Part shown: in pieces, positions 9,167-18,447 of the stretch
How the letters are laid out: every line of letters starts with the position of its first letter
How positions within the stretch are numbered: the stretch's first letter is position 1
NCBI GenBank assembly: GCA_019752045.1
Contig: JAIEMP010000014.1
Coordinates: 1 to 64,000 of the forward strand
Direction of reading: 5' to 3'
From: Chitinophagaceae bacterium
Lineage (GTDB): Bacteria; Bacteroidota; Bacteroidia; Chitinophagales; Chitinophagaceae
Length of the DNA: 64,000 nucleotides
Position numbers and translations under genes: made by a program
Notes under the pieces: generated by a model
Told to the model about the DNA's origin: nothing
Databases searched by the model: none
What the model saw: the letters and a program-made list of their open reading frames with translations, nothing else

Positions 9167-9196
9167 AAAGCCACATTTGAATGATGTGGCTTTTTT
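9167..9196 (+). terminator. Rho-independent terminator after htrA
   Basis: Perfect ten-base stem AAAGCCACAT/ATGTGGCTTT (9167-9176 with 9184-9193), seven-base loop, followed by a T-run. It lies 23 bases after the htrA stop. Confidence 0.85.
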
Positions 9197-9286
9197 ATTA
9201 GAATAATACGGCCTGATACTGGCTTTAATCAATTAATCTTCATCAGTAGTTTCCTGTCATCTTTTAACAATTCACTCCAGTCAATA

Positions 9287-9320
9287 TGCAGAATCCCTGC
9301 AGATTGTATTGATAAGTTTA
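9287..9320 (+). promoter_or_regulatory. Direct-repeat operator plus -7 element (site 4)
   Basis: TGCAGAATCCCTGCAG at 9287-9302, with TAAGTTTA at 9313-9320 exactly 10 bases later. The lipoprotein gene starts at 9358. Confidence 0.65.
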
Positions 9321-9357
9321 CTATAGAATTTAATCAACTAACAATAAATTAATAATC

Positions 9358-9999
9358 ATGAAATGGATAACATTTATGAGCATAGTAATGATACCCGTAT
9401 TGATGGTATCCTGCTCAAGTACATACATCACCTCATCATGGAAAGCTCCAAAAGGTTATAGTGCAACAAAAGAAGATAAAATAATGGTACTGGGTATGCT
9501 GCCTGATAAAGACCGCAGTATGAGGGAAGCGGTAGAAACTGAAATGGTAAAAGCCTTGCAGGAACAGGGTTACCAGGCAACATCCGCTTTTGAAGCATAC
9601 GGCCCTAAATCTTTTCAGGGTATGAATGAACAGCAGGTAATGGCCGATTTAAAAGATAAAGGTGTTCAGGCCGTAATGACAGTTGCATTGCTGGATAAAG
9701 AAAAGGAACAGCAATACACACCGGGAAGAGTGGATTACCAACCCCGTTTAGGATATAATCCTTTTTGGCGGCGTTATGTGTATTACTACGACAGGGTTTA
9801 CACACAGGGCTATTACACCAACAGCACCAACTATTTTGCTGAAGGTAATTTGTATGATGTAGGCAGTAACAGGCTTATTTACTCTGTACAGTCTAAAACA
9901 TTTGACCCATCATCAATGGCAAACCTTGCAAAAGATTACAGTAAAGTGGTGGTGAAAAATATGATTCAGAAAAACATTATCTCCAGTCATAGAGGTTAA
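9358..9999 (+). CDS. DUF4136-like lipoprotein of unknown function
   Basis: A 213-residue predicted lipoprotein: a hydrophobic signal followed by the lipobox VLMVSC, with the lipidated Cys at about residue 19. The mature part starts SSTYITSSWKAP, contains an alpha/beta region (EDKIMVLGML, EMVKALQEQGYQA) and a Tyr-rich stretch (WRRYVYYYDRVYTQGYY). The pattern resembles DUF4136-type envelope lipoproteins, but the match is by eye. It stands alone between two terminators with the shared operator upstream, so it is probably an envelope-stress target. Confidence 0.75.
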   Translation: MKWITFMSIVMIPVLMVSCSSTYITSSWKAPKGYSATKEDKIMVLGMLPDKDRSMREAVETEMVKALQEQGYQATSAFEAYGPKSFQGMNEQQVMADLKDKGVQAVMTVALLDKEKEQQYTPGRVDYQPRLGYNPFWRRYVYYYDRVYTQGYYTNSTNYFAEGNLYDVGSNRLIYSVQSKTFDPSSMANLAKDYSKVVVKNMIQKNIISSHRG

Positions 10000-10029
10000 T
10001 ATAAAACGCATATTTCGTTTGCTTTACAT

Positions 10030-10058
10030 GCCGCTTCGATTCAGGAGCGGCTATTTTA
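10030..10058 (+). terminator. Weak hairpin terminator
   Basis: Six-base stem GCCGCT/AGCGGC (10030-10035 with 10046-10051), ten-base loop, followed by TATTTTATT. It lies 30 bases after the lipoprotein stop. The 155 bases between it and the next gene are AT-rich with no feature I can support. Confidence 0.45.
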
Positions 10059-10213
10059 TTGCATATTGAAAAAGCAATGCTCTCAACTAACTTAATGCAA
10101 GCTCTTTTACAACGTTTTTTGTGATACTGTTTCACTGATTTTTTATATTTTTAATTCCACTTAAAATAACTTAATCTACAACACTGTTTGCAGATAGAAA
10201 TTGCATATTCAGA

Positions 10214-10774
10214 ATGAAACTCTCGGGCACAACCAAAATATTATTGCTTGGAGCAAACATCTGGTATTTCGCAGAAGGAATGCTGGGACCTTTATTTGCA
10301 GTATTTGCACAAAAAATTGGTGGAGATATACTTGATATTACATGGGCATGGGCTACCTATCTTATTATCACAGGTATTCTATACATATTGTTTGGAAGAC
10401 TTTTTAATGGCAGGGAGGGCAAGGAAAAAATAATGGTGTTTGGCTATTTACTCAATGCTCTTTTTACTTTTGGATATTTGTTTGTCTCAAATCCCATTCA
10501 ACTTTTTATAGTGCAGGCAGGATTAGGGGTTGCAGAAGCCCTTGGTACACCGGCATGGGACTCATTATACGCAAAAAGCCTTGATGATACGATGGACTCG
10601 TATGCCTGGGGACTATCAACCGGCCAGGCGCAAATATTTACAGGTATTGCATTTGCTATTGGCGGATTAATCACTCATTTTATTTCATTTGATGTACTTT
10701 TTATTACAATGGGAGTAATTCAAATTATTGCTGCGGTGGTAACAGCACAGCTTCTTTTGAATAAAAAAAAGTAA
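10214..10774 (+). CDS. Short MFS-like membrane protein
   Basis: A 186-residue protein with six hydrophobic segments, resembling one half of a major facilitator transporter. It has a short basic loop after helix 2 (GRLFNGREGKEK), comparable to the cytoplasmic loop 2-3 of MFS proteins, and the conserved-looking GVAEALGTPAWDSLYAK in helix 4. A normal MFS transporter has about 400 residues and twelve helices. Either this is a six-helix variant that works as a dimer or a truncated gene; no continuation is seen downstream, where a convergent gene ends four bases away. The substrate is unknown. Confidence 0.65.
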   Translation: MKLSGTTKILLLGANIWYFAEGMLGPLFAVFAQKIGGDILDITWAWATYLIITGILYILFGRLFNGREGKEKIMVFGYLLNALFTFGYLFVSNPIQLFIVQAGLGVAEALGTPAWDSLYAKSLDDTMDSYAWGLSTGQAQIFTGIAFAIGGLITHFISFDVLFITMGVIQIIAAVVTAQLLLNKKK

Positions 10775-10778
10775 GTAC

Positions 10779-11528
10779 TCATTTTGCAGATATTTCCGAT
10801 ACAGTATAAAACTTCAATCCAAGTTCTTTTGACCGGTTAACGATATGTATTAACCTTGAAAGCGGAACCTTTAGGTTTGTATCACCTTCTTCAATCCTGT
10901 GACCTACTAAAACCAAACAATTACGGTTTTCACTTGCGGAATGTAACATTTCATCGTACATCCACTCTTTTCTTTTAGAGCTGTTATCCATACCCATAGC
11001 AAACAATATTCTTTCACTCATTGATGCAGTAAGGCTTCGGGAAAGATTGGGAGAACCATTAAGGGCCCTTAAACTTTTGAAATACGGTCTTAATGCCTGG
11101 TCGGTTTCTTTATTGTGAGAACCAAATGGGTATGCAAATACAACCGGGTTAAAACCATCTTGTTTCATTAACGAAAGGTCAGGATAGATTTCAGAATGCA
11201 GCAGTTCCTGCTCACTGTGATTTTCCAAATATTTTTGAATGTTCTGATGGTTTGTGGTATGATAGGCAATTTCATTGCCATGCTGCATGATTGCTTTTAA
11301 TTTAGCAATTTGTGTTTGTGATAAATTGTGATAACCTGAAATGTAGAAAGTTGCTTTAACTCCAAGTGAATCTAAAAGTGGAAGGTACTTATACCAATTA
11401 TCTACATAATCGTCATCAAAAGTCATGGCAATACCGGGTTCGGTTAAGGTTCCGTATCTATCTGTTTTACGACAAGATGCAAAACTTAAGATTATGAGAA
11501 ACAGAGTTACTCTGCTTTTAGTTATCAT
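10779..11528 (-). CDS. Polysaccharide deacetylase family lipoprotein (NodB homology)
   Basis: A 249-residue predicted lipoprotein (lipobox LSFASC near residue 19) with a NodB-type carbohydrate esterase 4 domain. Visible motifs are MTFDDDY (catalytic and metal Asp residues) and HTTNHQN (metal-binding His pair), followed by AYPFGSHN. Family members remove acetyl groups from peptidoglycan, chitin-like or capsular sugars using a divalent metal. It is convergent with the MFS-like gene, with four bases between stops, and a 163-base gap without clear signals separates it from the next gene upstream. Confidence 0.85.
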   Translation of the reverse strand: MITKSRVTLFLIILSFASCRKTDRYGTLTEPGIAMTFDDDYVDNWYKYLPLLDSLGVKATFYISGYHNLSQTQIAKLKAIMQHGNEIAYHTTNHQNIQKYLENHSEQELLHSEIYPDLSLMKQDGFNPVVFAYPFGSHNKETDQALRPYFKSLRALNGSPNLSRSLTASMSERILFAMGMDNSSKRKEWMYDEMLHSASENRNCLVLVGHRIEEGDTNLKVPLSRLIHIVNRSKELGLKFYTVSEISAK

Positions 11529-11691
11529 CTTTAGTAGTTTTTGTGATTAGAAGCCAATTTCGAAATAGCTTGTACTCCTTCCCAAAGGCCAGAAATCACT
11601 GTTTACTTATAATTCAAACCGACGATTTATTTCTGTTCACATTATTTATCAAGAATTGTAGAAATAAGCTCATCTGTAATTTCAAATGAGT

Positions 11692-12339
11692 TTATGTATC
11701 CGCAACTTTCGGATTAAAATACCTGTACACCTGTATACCTGCCGTTGCCAGCAGCACAGCTCCAATTATCCAGTTAATGATGTACTGGTTTGATTTTATG
11801 GAACCGATAAAATAATCACCCCCATAAATAAAAATGATGAAGCCCAATAATGAACCAACACCAATGCCTGCGGTGTAATAATTATAAAAGCTGCTTTCAG
11901 GTATCAGTATTTTTTTGCCCAGCAAAAAACTGCTCCATAAGAACCAGAACGGAATTTTCATGGGGTCAATAGCACTGATGGTAACACCAGACCAAAAGGG
12001 GAATTTTATATCGGTCGGCATAGCTGAAGTAAAGCCTGTGTGTTTGTAAGCCGCAATGAAACTATATACCGCAAGTATCAGAATGATGAGTATGGTAATC
12101 CATTCCAATGTTTTAAACAACCGTTGTTTTCGGCTAATCCATTCCATAGATACTACAGCAAGGCGCACAAAAATTAACTCTGTAATTATGCAGCCTGCAG
12201 CAAATGCAAAGCCTGCAACTGTGCCTGTCGATACCGAGACATACGTTGTGATTAGGTTTAAAGGCCCCAATGGAAGCGACCCTAAAAAACTTATCAATAA
12301 GCCCCAGCTAAATACCTTTATTAATGACGGTAGATTCAA
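11692..12339 (-). CDS. LysE/RhtB-like exporter family membrane protein
   Basis: A 215-residue protein with about six hydrophobic segments. The N-terminus SFLGSLPLGPLNLITTYVS matches the LysE-superfamily pattern (G-x-x-P-G-P) of amino acid and small-metabolite exporters of the inner membrane. It is the last gene of a leftward set that begins with the DUF5686 protein at 16561, so it may be expressed from that operon. The substrate cannot be predicted. Confidence 0.75.
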   Translation of the reverse strand: MNLPSLIKVFSWGLLISFLGSLPLGPLNLITTYVSVSTGTVAGFAFAAGCIITELIFVRLAVVSMEWISRKQRLFKTLEWITILIILILAVYSFIAAYKHTGFTSAMPTDIKFPFWSGVTISAIDPMKIPFWFLWSSFLLGKKILIPESSFYNYYTAGIGVGSLLGFIIFIYGGDYFIGSIKSNQYIINWIIGAVLLATAGIQVYRYFNPKVADT

Positions 12340-12385
12340 TTGGTTATTTTTAAGGTGCTATTTGTTAAATACAATTCCGGAAAAT

Positions 12386-12712
12386 CTAATTGAATTTTAC
12401 TACCCTGCACATATATTTCCATAATAAAGTGGCAAAGTCTTCAACAGTGGTATAATTATCCATTTGTAAAATCAAACTGTAAGAGAATTTTATTTTTAAC
12501 TCTTTACCTGCGGCTAATATTAATTCAATTACATCTCCAACGGAGAAAAGCAGCTCTGCAAACAACTTAGTTTTCACCGTAATTGTATTATCATTGGAAA
12601 TTGCTTTTTGCTTACACCCTTGTAAAATCAATTGGCATACCACTTCTCTTCCTGCTATATATTCCATTATATCCGGCGTATAAAGCGGCATTATAAATGC
12701 TGTGTGTTTCAT
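12386..12712 (-). CDS. Hypothetical 108-residue protein
   Basis: I do not recognise the family. The protein is small with no signal peptide, contains two Cys (VVCQLILQGCKQ) and a hydrophobic helix-like stretch (FAELLFSVGDVIELILAAG), and ends near WKYMCRVVKFN. Its start is two bases from the stop of the sterol-desaturase-like gene, so it is translated as part of the leftward operon. Much of it aligns poorly with anything I know; an HPr-like fold was considered but is not supported. Confidence 0.55.
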   Translation of the reverse strand: MKHTAFIMPLYTPDIMEYIAGREVVCQLILQGCKQKAISNDNTITVKTKLFAELLFSVGDVIELILAAGKELKIKFSYSLILQMDNYTTVEDFATLLWKYMCRVVKFN

Positions 12713-12714
12713 TT

Positions 12715-13563
12715 TTAAATAGTTGAAGTAGTATTTTCTTCATCTGTTTTTATTTTACGGTACTTTCCAAACGGCAGTTTAACCAGTGAATAAAAATTTT
12801 TTGTTGCTGTATTATCCATATAAGTATCTACTCCAAAAACAAGTTGCTCTGCCGGTAATCTTTTCAGCGTTCCAAACATTCTGTCCCATATACTAAGTAC
12901 ATCTCCGTAATTGCAATCGGTATAAGGCTGCTTATAGTGATGGTGTACCTGGTGCAGGTTAGGCGTTATAAACAGCAGGCTGATGAATTTGTCGGCACTA
13001 TCCGAAAAGCGGTAATTCATGTGGGCAAATAAGGTGGTTATTGCCTGGATAATCTGGCGCAACATCAGCATCCAAAATGCAGTGCCGGTTATAAACACCC
13101 ATAACAGCGTAAACGACAGCCTTACTATATTTTCTCCCGGATGCTCCCGTAATGTGGTAGAAACATCCAGCACATTATCGCTGTGGTGTACAGCATGAAA
13201 CATCCACAACCTTTTTACTTTGTGCATCACTACATGATAACCGTACTCACCAAGGTCGAGCAAAATAAAAGATGCGATAAATACCCACACCGGATTTGTA
13301 TTTTTTGGCAACAGGTATAAAATGCCAAATTGATGCTGGGTTGTCCATTCAATGGTTTTAATGAATGCTAAACCCAGCAGCAACTGACCGGGAATACTTG
13401 TTACAATAAACGGCGCATTGGAAAAAGCATGTTTCCATTTTTTGTAGTTGAATAATACTCCAGACAGGTTTTCAATATTCCAGATAAATACAAACATCAA
13501 AATAAAAACCCAAAGCTGTACCTGGTGCCCATTTGCTGCTATAAAATATTTAATTGATTCCAT
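12715..13563 (-). CDS. Sterol desaturase / fatty acid hydroxylase superfamily protein
   Basis: A 282-residue integral membrane protein with four or five hydrophobic segments and the clustered His boxes of the di-iron hydroxylase superfamily: HVVMHKVKRLWMFHAVHH in the middle and NLHQVHHHYKQPYTDCNYG towards the C-terminus. Members hydroxylate or desaturate lipids and sterol-like molecules at the membrane, so a modification of membrane lipids is likely. It sits in the leftward operon between DUF2147 and the 108-residue gene. Confidence 0.85.
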   Translation of the reverse strand: MESIKYFIAANGHQVQLWVFILMFVFIWNIENLSGVLFNYKKWKHAFSNAPFIVTSIPGQLLLGLAFIKTIEWTTQHQFGILYLLPKNTNPVWVFIASFILLDLGEYGYHVVMHKVKRLWMFHAVHHSDNVLDVSTTLREHPGENIVRLSFTLLWVFITGTAFWMLMLRQIIQAITTLFAHMNYRFSDSADKFISLLFITPNLHQVHHHYKQPYTDCNYGDVLSIWDRMFGTLKRLPAEQLVFGVDTYMDNTATKNFYSLVKLPFGKYRKIKTDEENTTSTI

Positions 13564-13571
13564 TTGTTGAG

Positions 13572-14024
13572 TTAGTTAGTTTTTGTAAAAAACATATTTT
13601 GTCCAAAGATTTCAAAATGCCAATAGCCCCTTACTTTCAACATTCCCTCTGCAGTAAGCCATGCTTTTGCAGAATACTCCGTACCGCTTGAAGGATCGTA
13701 AATTTGTCCATCCTGCCATTCATCATCGTCTGTATTGTAGGTGAGGCCACGTAAAACTTCAAGACCAAGCAGTTTCCTGTTGCGTAAAGATTTATCCGGA
13801 TTCTTTGAATCACATCTTGTTGCCATTGGCCTTGTTTTGTCATCACTATCATCAAACCAAACAATCTTAGCTTTAAACTCATTGCCGGATTTATAAATTT
13901 GAACGATTACATTTTTATCCTCATTAGCCAGCCACTTACCTACAATTTTATCAGCATTGTACTCCTTCGGAGTTTTAAACGAAGTCATTGAAACAATGAT
14001 GGCAGCAAGAACAACGTATTTCAT
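13572..14024 (-). CDS. DUF2147 family secreted protein
   Basis: A 150-residue protein with an N-terminal signal sequence and the DUF2147 pattern: IVGKWLANEDKNVIVQIYK, then DDKTRPMATRCD, LLGLEVLRGL, and GQIYDPSSGTEYSAKAWL. The family is exported and of unknown function, with a lipocalin-like beta fold. Its start is 17 bases from the stop of the DUF5686 gene, consistent with the same operon. Confidence 0.85.
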   Translation of the reverse strand: MKYVVLAAIIVSMTSFKTPKEYNADKIVGKWLANEDKNVIVQIYKSGNEFKAKIVWFDDSDDKTRPMATRCDSKNPDKSLRNRKLLGLEVLRGLTYNTDDDEWQDGQIYDPSSGTEYSAKAWLTAEGMLKVRGYWHFEIFGQNMFFTKTN

Positions 14025-14041
14025 AACTGGTTTCTTTTAGA

Positions 14042-16561
14042 TTAAAACATAAGGGTTACGCCTACATAAATTCCGTCTCTCTTTGCGTATGGATTATTCA
14101 GGTAATTCAATCTTCTGTAATATTCAATACTCATTACATGAAAAATGTTTTCGATGCCCACACTGGCTTCCATAAACGGAGCTTTACCAACCAGGTTAAA
14201 ATTTGAGTTCTTGTTATAATCAACATTCGCTTTACCCATATTTCCCCAATAGGAATTAAAGGACAACCGTTCTCGCCAGCCTAACTTCCGCAGTAACGGA
14301 ATCTTGTCGAATAATGTACCACCGAGGTATAACCTGGTATGCAGGCTTACATATTTATCAGCCGCAAATTCATACGGTGCCATTGTGTTAAACTGGTATT
14401 TGCTGGCTACATAATATTCATTACCTGCAGGCACATTCAGTAACAGGTAAGGTATAGTGCCGAATACTTTTCCTGCTTCCAGTTTATAGTACAGCATCAT
14501 TTTGGGCGGCAGCCGCAAGCGTTGCTCCATACCAATATTTACCTTGTGATATTCAAACTGTGCTTTGCCTTGTTCAAATCCATAGGTATAGTTTGCATAC
14601 AGTATGGGAGAAAATGTACCGAGCCGTATGTTATCATAATTGAGTATGGTGGTTCGTTCTTTGTGTGCATACCGTATTCCAACGGATGCTTCTGCAACTG
14701 GAAGTCTTTTAGCAAATACACTATCGTATGGTTTATCTATTGACGGATTTATGGGGCGGTATTGAAAGTCAAACACCGGGTTCAGCTCTTTATATGTTAA
14801 AGATGCTTTGGCGGTAAAGTTGGGTGACAGGTATTGCTCATGCTTAAGCAATGCTTGCTTTACATACATTCTTGTAAAAGGGATATTTTTTCTAAACAGG
14901 GAGTTCACAATATTATCCTTATCCAGTTCATCATCCTGGTCAATTATATAATCATAATCACTGCCGTAAGAGATGGAAGTCTTTGTCCACCTTGCCTCAT
15001 TCCATACATACTTCAAGCCCAGCATTCCTTTTAGTTTCTGGTCTTTTGTGCCATAAGCACCATAACCGTAGAGGTTTAGTTTTTTGCTGATGCCCGGCAT
15101 TGTCCAGAAGCCTGTGCGGAAACGCCATCCTTCAATCGGGTTGCGGCTTACAAAAGAAGAATAAGGGCCAATGCGTACATACTTTCCAAAATCCCAATAG
15201 CCAGTACCTGCAAAAGCAATCAGTTTAACATCCCGTTGAAAACGGTTATTCTCTTTTAACGAATCCACCATTTTGTAAATGTTTTTTTCATGAATGGTTA
15301 ACGAATCGGGACGGTTTTGCTGCCAAAACATTTCTGATTTATCCCAATTGGTTGTTTGTTCTTTTTTTATAAGGCTCGATAGTACAACTGATGGCTCTGA
15401 AGTATTTAATTGTATTTTGTCGGTTACCGTTGTATTCTTGATGATAAACTTCATTCCGTTTTTATCTTCGGGTACGGGAAGGCCAAGTAATGCTAATCCA
15501 CTTTCAAATTTTACTTCACTCGTAAACTTATACGGCATATACACCAGTTTATCGCTTGCACTATCATACACCTGTTTATAATCCTGGCTGTAATTAATAT
15601 CGTTCACAAAATTGAGATTGGCAGTTTTGCTCAGGTGCATATCCACGGTTTCTACCGCCAGTGTTTTAGTATTTATCCATAATGTTCCAGAAAAAGCTCT
15701 TTCGTAAGTGTGCAAGGGTGTAAACCTTATTTGCTGCAGTGTATCGCCATTATCAGAAAGCATGGTGATGCCTTCAAAGTATTTGTAGTAAGAAAAAGCA
15801 TTGGAGTTTAACGGGCTTACATAGGTCTGGTCGAAAATGGGAAGCCAGTCATCATACACATTGAAGAAGAAATAGAATTGATCCAACTTACTTAACAGGT
15901 TATCTGTTTTAAGCCCAAGATTTTTTTTGGCAATGATATTTTCCCTGTCAATATTTGGGGAAACAGAGTGGTAGCTGTTGGCAAGACGTTCTGCAAAATA
16001 AATGGGTAATTCTTTATCGTCTTTTGCATTACTGTCGAGTTTGCTGTAAGTTTTTAGCATCAGGCTTTTTAATCCGCTGCCCTTTGCTTTTTCATAATCA
16101 ACATGGTCAATATCCAGTTCATTCCGGGTGTAACGCTGATAGCTGTAACTGCGGAACCTGGACGGGTTGTTACTGGCTTTATGGTCAATTACTTTTTCCA
16201 TAAAACTTTTACCCGGCTTTTTGGCAACACCAATCACCACTTCCTGCAAAACATTTGCTTTTGGTTTCATATTTACAGCAATGCCTGATGTGTTTCCTTT
16301 TTGCAATGCAATGGTGAAATGCTCAAACCCCACCGAGGTAATTTCAAGGCTATCGTACCAGTCTGTTATATGCAAACGGAACGAGCCATCTATTTTTGAT
16401 AAAGTACTGTAAGAACTGCCCTTTAAATGAATAGTGGCATTCTGCATGGGTTTATTGGTTCCCTCTTCTGTAATTTTACCTGAAATAATAAAACCGTTTT
16501 GTGAGAATGCAGCGGCGGCATTCATTAGCAGAAAAATTATGATTAGATATTTCCTGGTCAT
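14042..16561 (-). CDS. DUF5686 outer membrane protein with carboxypeptidase-regulatory-like domain
   Basis: About 839 residues. The signal peptide ends near AAAAFSQ. A CarboxypepD_reg-like beta-sandwich follows (SGKITEEGTNKPMQNATIHL), then the large DUF5686 region of alternating beta strands, ending with an aromatic residue typical of outer membrane barrels (GVTLMF). Such proteins are common in Bacteroidota and presumed to be outer membrane beta-barrels of unknown function. ATG 16561 is chosen because it directly precedes the signal peptide; the longer frame from 16609 would run through the predicted promoter. It heads the leftward operon to 11692 and has the shared operator upstream. Confidence 0.85.
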   Translation of the reverse strand: MTRKYLIIIFLLMNAAAAFSQNGFIISGKITEEGTNKPMQNATIHLKGSSYSTLSKIDGSFRLHITDWYDSLEITSVGFEHFTIALQKGNTSGIAVNMKPKANVLQEVVIGVAKKPGKSFMEKVIDHKASNNPSRFRSYSYQRYTRNELDIDHVDYEKAKGSGLKSLMLKTYSKLDSNAKDDKELPIYFAERLANSYHSVSPNIDRENIIAKKNLGLKTDNLLSKLDQFYFFFNVYDDWLPIFDQTYVSPLNSNAFSYYKYFEGITMLSDNGDTLQQIRFTPLHTYERAFSGTLWINTKTLAVETVDMHLSKTANLNFVNDINYSQDYKQVYDSASDKLVYMPYKFTSEVKFESGLALLGLPVPEDKNGMKFIIKNTTVTDKIQLNTSEPSVVLSSLIKKEQTTNWDKSEMFWQQNRPDSLTIHEKNIYKMVDSLKENNRFQRDVKLIAFAGTGYWDFGKYVRIGPYSSFVSRNPIEGWRFRTGFWTMPGISKKLNLYGYGAYGTKDQKLKGMLGLKYVWNEARWTKTSISYGSDYDYIIDQDDELDKDNIVNSLFRKNIPFTRMYVKQALLKHEQYLSPNFTAKASLTYKELNPVFDFQYRPINPSIDKPYDSVFAKRLPVAEASVGIRYAHKERTTILNYDNIRLGTFSPILYANYTYGFEQGKAQFEYHKVNIGMEQRLRLPPKMMLYYKLEAGKVFGTIPYLLLNVPAGNEYYVASKYQFNTMAPYEFAADKYVSLHTRLYLGGTLFDKIPLLRKLGWRERLSFNSYWGNMGKANVDYNKNSNFNLVGKAPFMEASVGIENIFHVMSIEYYRRLNYLNNPYAKRDGIYVGVTLMF

Positions 16562-16581
16562 GTTGTTGGTGATGTATGCTG

Positions 16582-16615
16582 TAAAGCGAATGAGTAAAGC
16601 TGATGACAATCTGAA
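16582..16615 (-). promoter_or_regulatory. Direct-repeat operator plus -7 element (site 5, DUF5686 operon)
   Basis: On the minus strand TTCAGATTGTCATCAG reads from 16615 to 16600, followed after 10 bases by TCGCTTTA (16589-16582). The start codon at 16561 is 38 bases from the repeat. This is the only copy in the opposite orientation, and it still faces a gene start. Confidence 0.6.
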
Positions 16616-16686
16616 TTTTTGATTTTGAAAAATCTCTTTAACGTTATTTTGTTTATCTGCACTTTAATAATTTGAAAAGTTGGGGT

Positions 16687-16719
16687 AAAAAAATACCGGC
16701 TGCGGTTTTGCAACCGGTA
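16687..16719 (-). terminator. Rho-independent terminator after the DUF4382 gene
   Basis: Minus-strand stem TACCGGTTGC/GCAGCCGGTA (16719-16710 with 16703-16694, one G-T pair), six-base loop, then seven Ts (16693-16687). It separates the DUF4382 gene from the DUF5686 operon promoter. Confidence 0.85.
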
Positions 16720-16745
16720 ATATAAACCACACCCATACCTGAACC

Positions 16746-17624
16746 TTATTGACGAAGGGTAACCAACGGTAGCTTCTTTTCCTGTCCTGCTGTTACCTGT
16801 ATATTATTGATTGTAGTATCCCTGTAAGGGGCTGTGGCTTTGTATAACACAGAATATATGGCAGGTTTTAATCCCCTGATTTTATACTCACCATCTTCTT
16901 CCGGTATGGCATAAGCCGTATCTGTTGCGTTATAAACTTTTACCAGTGCTTTTGCTGCCTTTGGTTTTACCACGCCTTCAATTTTACCGGTTGTATTATC
17001 ACTGTAACTTTTTAATTTAGGTTTCAGGCAATACACTCCGTTCTCAAATTCAATTGATTTTGCCACATCAAAATCTATACGAATCCTAACCTGTCCGCCG
17101 GGCAATGTTTCTATACTGTTGCTTTTAATTTTTACATACAGGTAAGGGTTGTTATCACATAATGGTAATGGATAAGAATGTGTGCTGTCAGTCCATACCG
17201 TGTTATTGCTGCCCAGCGTAATTCTAACCTTGGTAATTTTTCCGCTGTTTGCATACGCTTTTGCAATAAGCGTATCTACTCCGTTCTTCAACTTCAACAA
17301 ATCGTACATACGGGGTGTAACACTTAATGTATCCCACCTGCCGTATTTGTCACGGCACTTGCCGTCATCGTCTCCGTCATTGTCATCGTTATAATAATCA
17401 TCGTCATGCTGTACATTACCAGTATCCACTTTTACTTCTACATACCGTATATCCACCAATACTTTTAAAAGATCAGGTATGGGGTCGTCATTAAGATATA
17501 CAGCCACACTTTGTTTACCAGCCGGAGCGGTGGTACTTGTGGATGTTTCTTTCTTACAAGATACAATAGCAATAGTGATCAATACTGATAAAGCAATTGC
17601 TGTTTTAAATTGTTTGGTTTTCAT
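16746..17624 (-). CDS. DUF4382 lipoprotein
   Basis: About 292 residues. The start at 17624 places a signal peptide with lipobox AIVSC directly at the N-terminus; the longer frame to 17783 would run through the non-coding region that holds site 6. After the lipid anchor comes the DUF4382-type opening KQSVAVYLNDDPIPDLLKVL, with an acidic insertion rich in Asp and Tyr (DDDYYNDDNDGDDDG), a possible calcium-binding or disordered loop. A carboxypeptidase-regulatory-like domain (about the last 75 residues: GKIEGVVKPKAAKALVKVYN) ends the protein. DUF4382 proteins are cell-surface lipoproteins of unknown function. Confidence 0.8.
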   Translation of the reverse strand: MKTKQFKTAIALSVLITIAIVSCKKETSTSTTAPAGKQSVAVYLNDDPIPDLLKVLVDIRYVEVKVDTGNVQHDDDYYNDDNDGDDDGKCRDKYGRWDTLSVTPRMYDLLKLKNGVDTLIAKAYANSGKITKVRITLGSNNTVWTDSTHSYPLPLCDNNPYLYVKIKSNSIETLPGGQVRIRIDFDVAKSIEFENGVYCLKPKLKSYSDNTTGKIEGVVKPKAAKALVKVYNATDTAYAIPEEDGEYKIRGLKPAIYSVLYKATAPYRDTTINNIQVTAGQEKKLPLVTLRQ

Positions 17625-17784
17625 TTTATACAAATGTTTTGTGTGATGAATACTGCTTTTAACAGGCAGGTTACAGATACAGACAACAGCATTTGAAAAA
17701 ATAGTTGGGTGATAAATGAATTCTAACATCCTGCAAACCTTTGCATAAAGTTTTGGCAAAAAATAATCGAAAAATCCCGGCAAA

Positions 17785-17818
17785 TTCAGTTTCTCTACAG
17801 ACTTCCAAACTAATCTTG
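17785..17818 (+). promoter_or_regulatory. Direct-repeat operator plus -7 element (site 6, ECF sigma operon)
   Basis: TTCAGTTTCTCTACAG at 17785-17800, with TAATCTTG at 17811-17818 exactly 10 bases later. The sigma factor start codon is at 17859. Confidence 0.65.
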
Positions 17819-17858
17819 ATTTTTATTTTGGAGCACCCGTCTAAAATCAATCACCTGT

Positions 17859-18437
17859 ATGTCTATACCAGAAATAAACCAACACTTGGCAGACGGCCAC
17901 CAGTTATTAATAAAAGGCTGCTTAGCAGGCGACCGGGCTTCACAGGCGAAGCTCTACAATAGCTATTGCCGGACAATGATGGGGGTATGTATGTGGTATG
18001 CAAAGAACCGGGAAGAGGCAGAAGAAATATTACAGGATGGATTTATGAGGGTGTTTAAATACCTGAACACTTTTAAAGGCGAAGGCTCCTTTGAAGGCTG
18101 GATGCGTAAAACAATGGTAAGTGCAGCACTCTCCAAATACAGAAATAAATCAACACACCTGCGGCCCGTTTTAGAATTCAATGCCGACAATCATGATATT
18201 TATGAAGAACCCACTTTTATTACACAGTACGATGAACGGGAACTGGTAAAACTGATACAAACATTAACCCCTGCCTACCGGTTGGTTTTTAACCTGTATG
18301 TTTTTGAAGGTATGAAACACCGGGAAATTGCAGCCTCTTTGAATATTTCGGAAAGTACTTCCAAGAGCAATCTTGCCGATGCAAGAAAAATATTGCAGGC
18401 TGCATTAACAGTAAAAAAAAAGACGGTAACCCTTTAA
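17859..18437 (+). CDS. ECF-type RNA polymerase sigma factor
   Basis: A 192-residue sigma-70 family factor. Region 2 spans about residues 20-90 (AKNREEAEEILQDGFMRVFKYL and FEGWMRKTMVSAALSKYR) and region 4 about residues 125-185 (LTPAYRLVFNLYVFEGMKHREIA, then ISESTSKSNLADARKIL). Such factors redirect RNA polymerase to a dedicated set of promoters. The next gene, 10 bases away, encodes a protein with a cytoplasmic N-terminus and one membrane helix, the usual position for an anti-sigma factor. Its promoter carries the two-component operator, so the sigma factor may be a second tier of the response. Confidence 0.92.
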   Translation: MSIPEINQHLADGHQLLIKGCLAGDRASQAKLYNSYCRTMMGVCMWYAKNREEAEEILQDGFMRVFKYLNTFKGEGSFEGWMRKTMVSAALSKYRNKSTHLRPVLEFNADNHDIYEEPTFITQYDERELVKLIQTLTPAYRLVFNLYVFEGMKHREIAASLNISESTSKSNLADARKILQAALTVKKKTVTL

Positions 18438-18447
18438 AATAAAAAGT

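Noticed and set aside
10188-10212. Possible regulon operator before the MFS-like gene (TTGCAG and TTCAG)
   Set aside because: Half-sites are 19 bases apart rather than 11 and the second lies almost on the start codon.
12056-12424. Plus-strand frame of 122 codons opposite the LysE-like gene
   Set aside because: Overlaps a gene with clear family motifs; no ribosome binding site and no domain.
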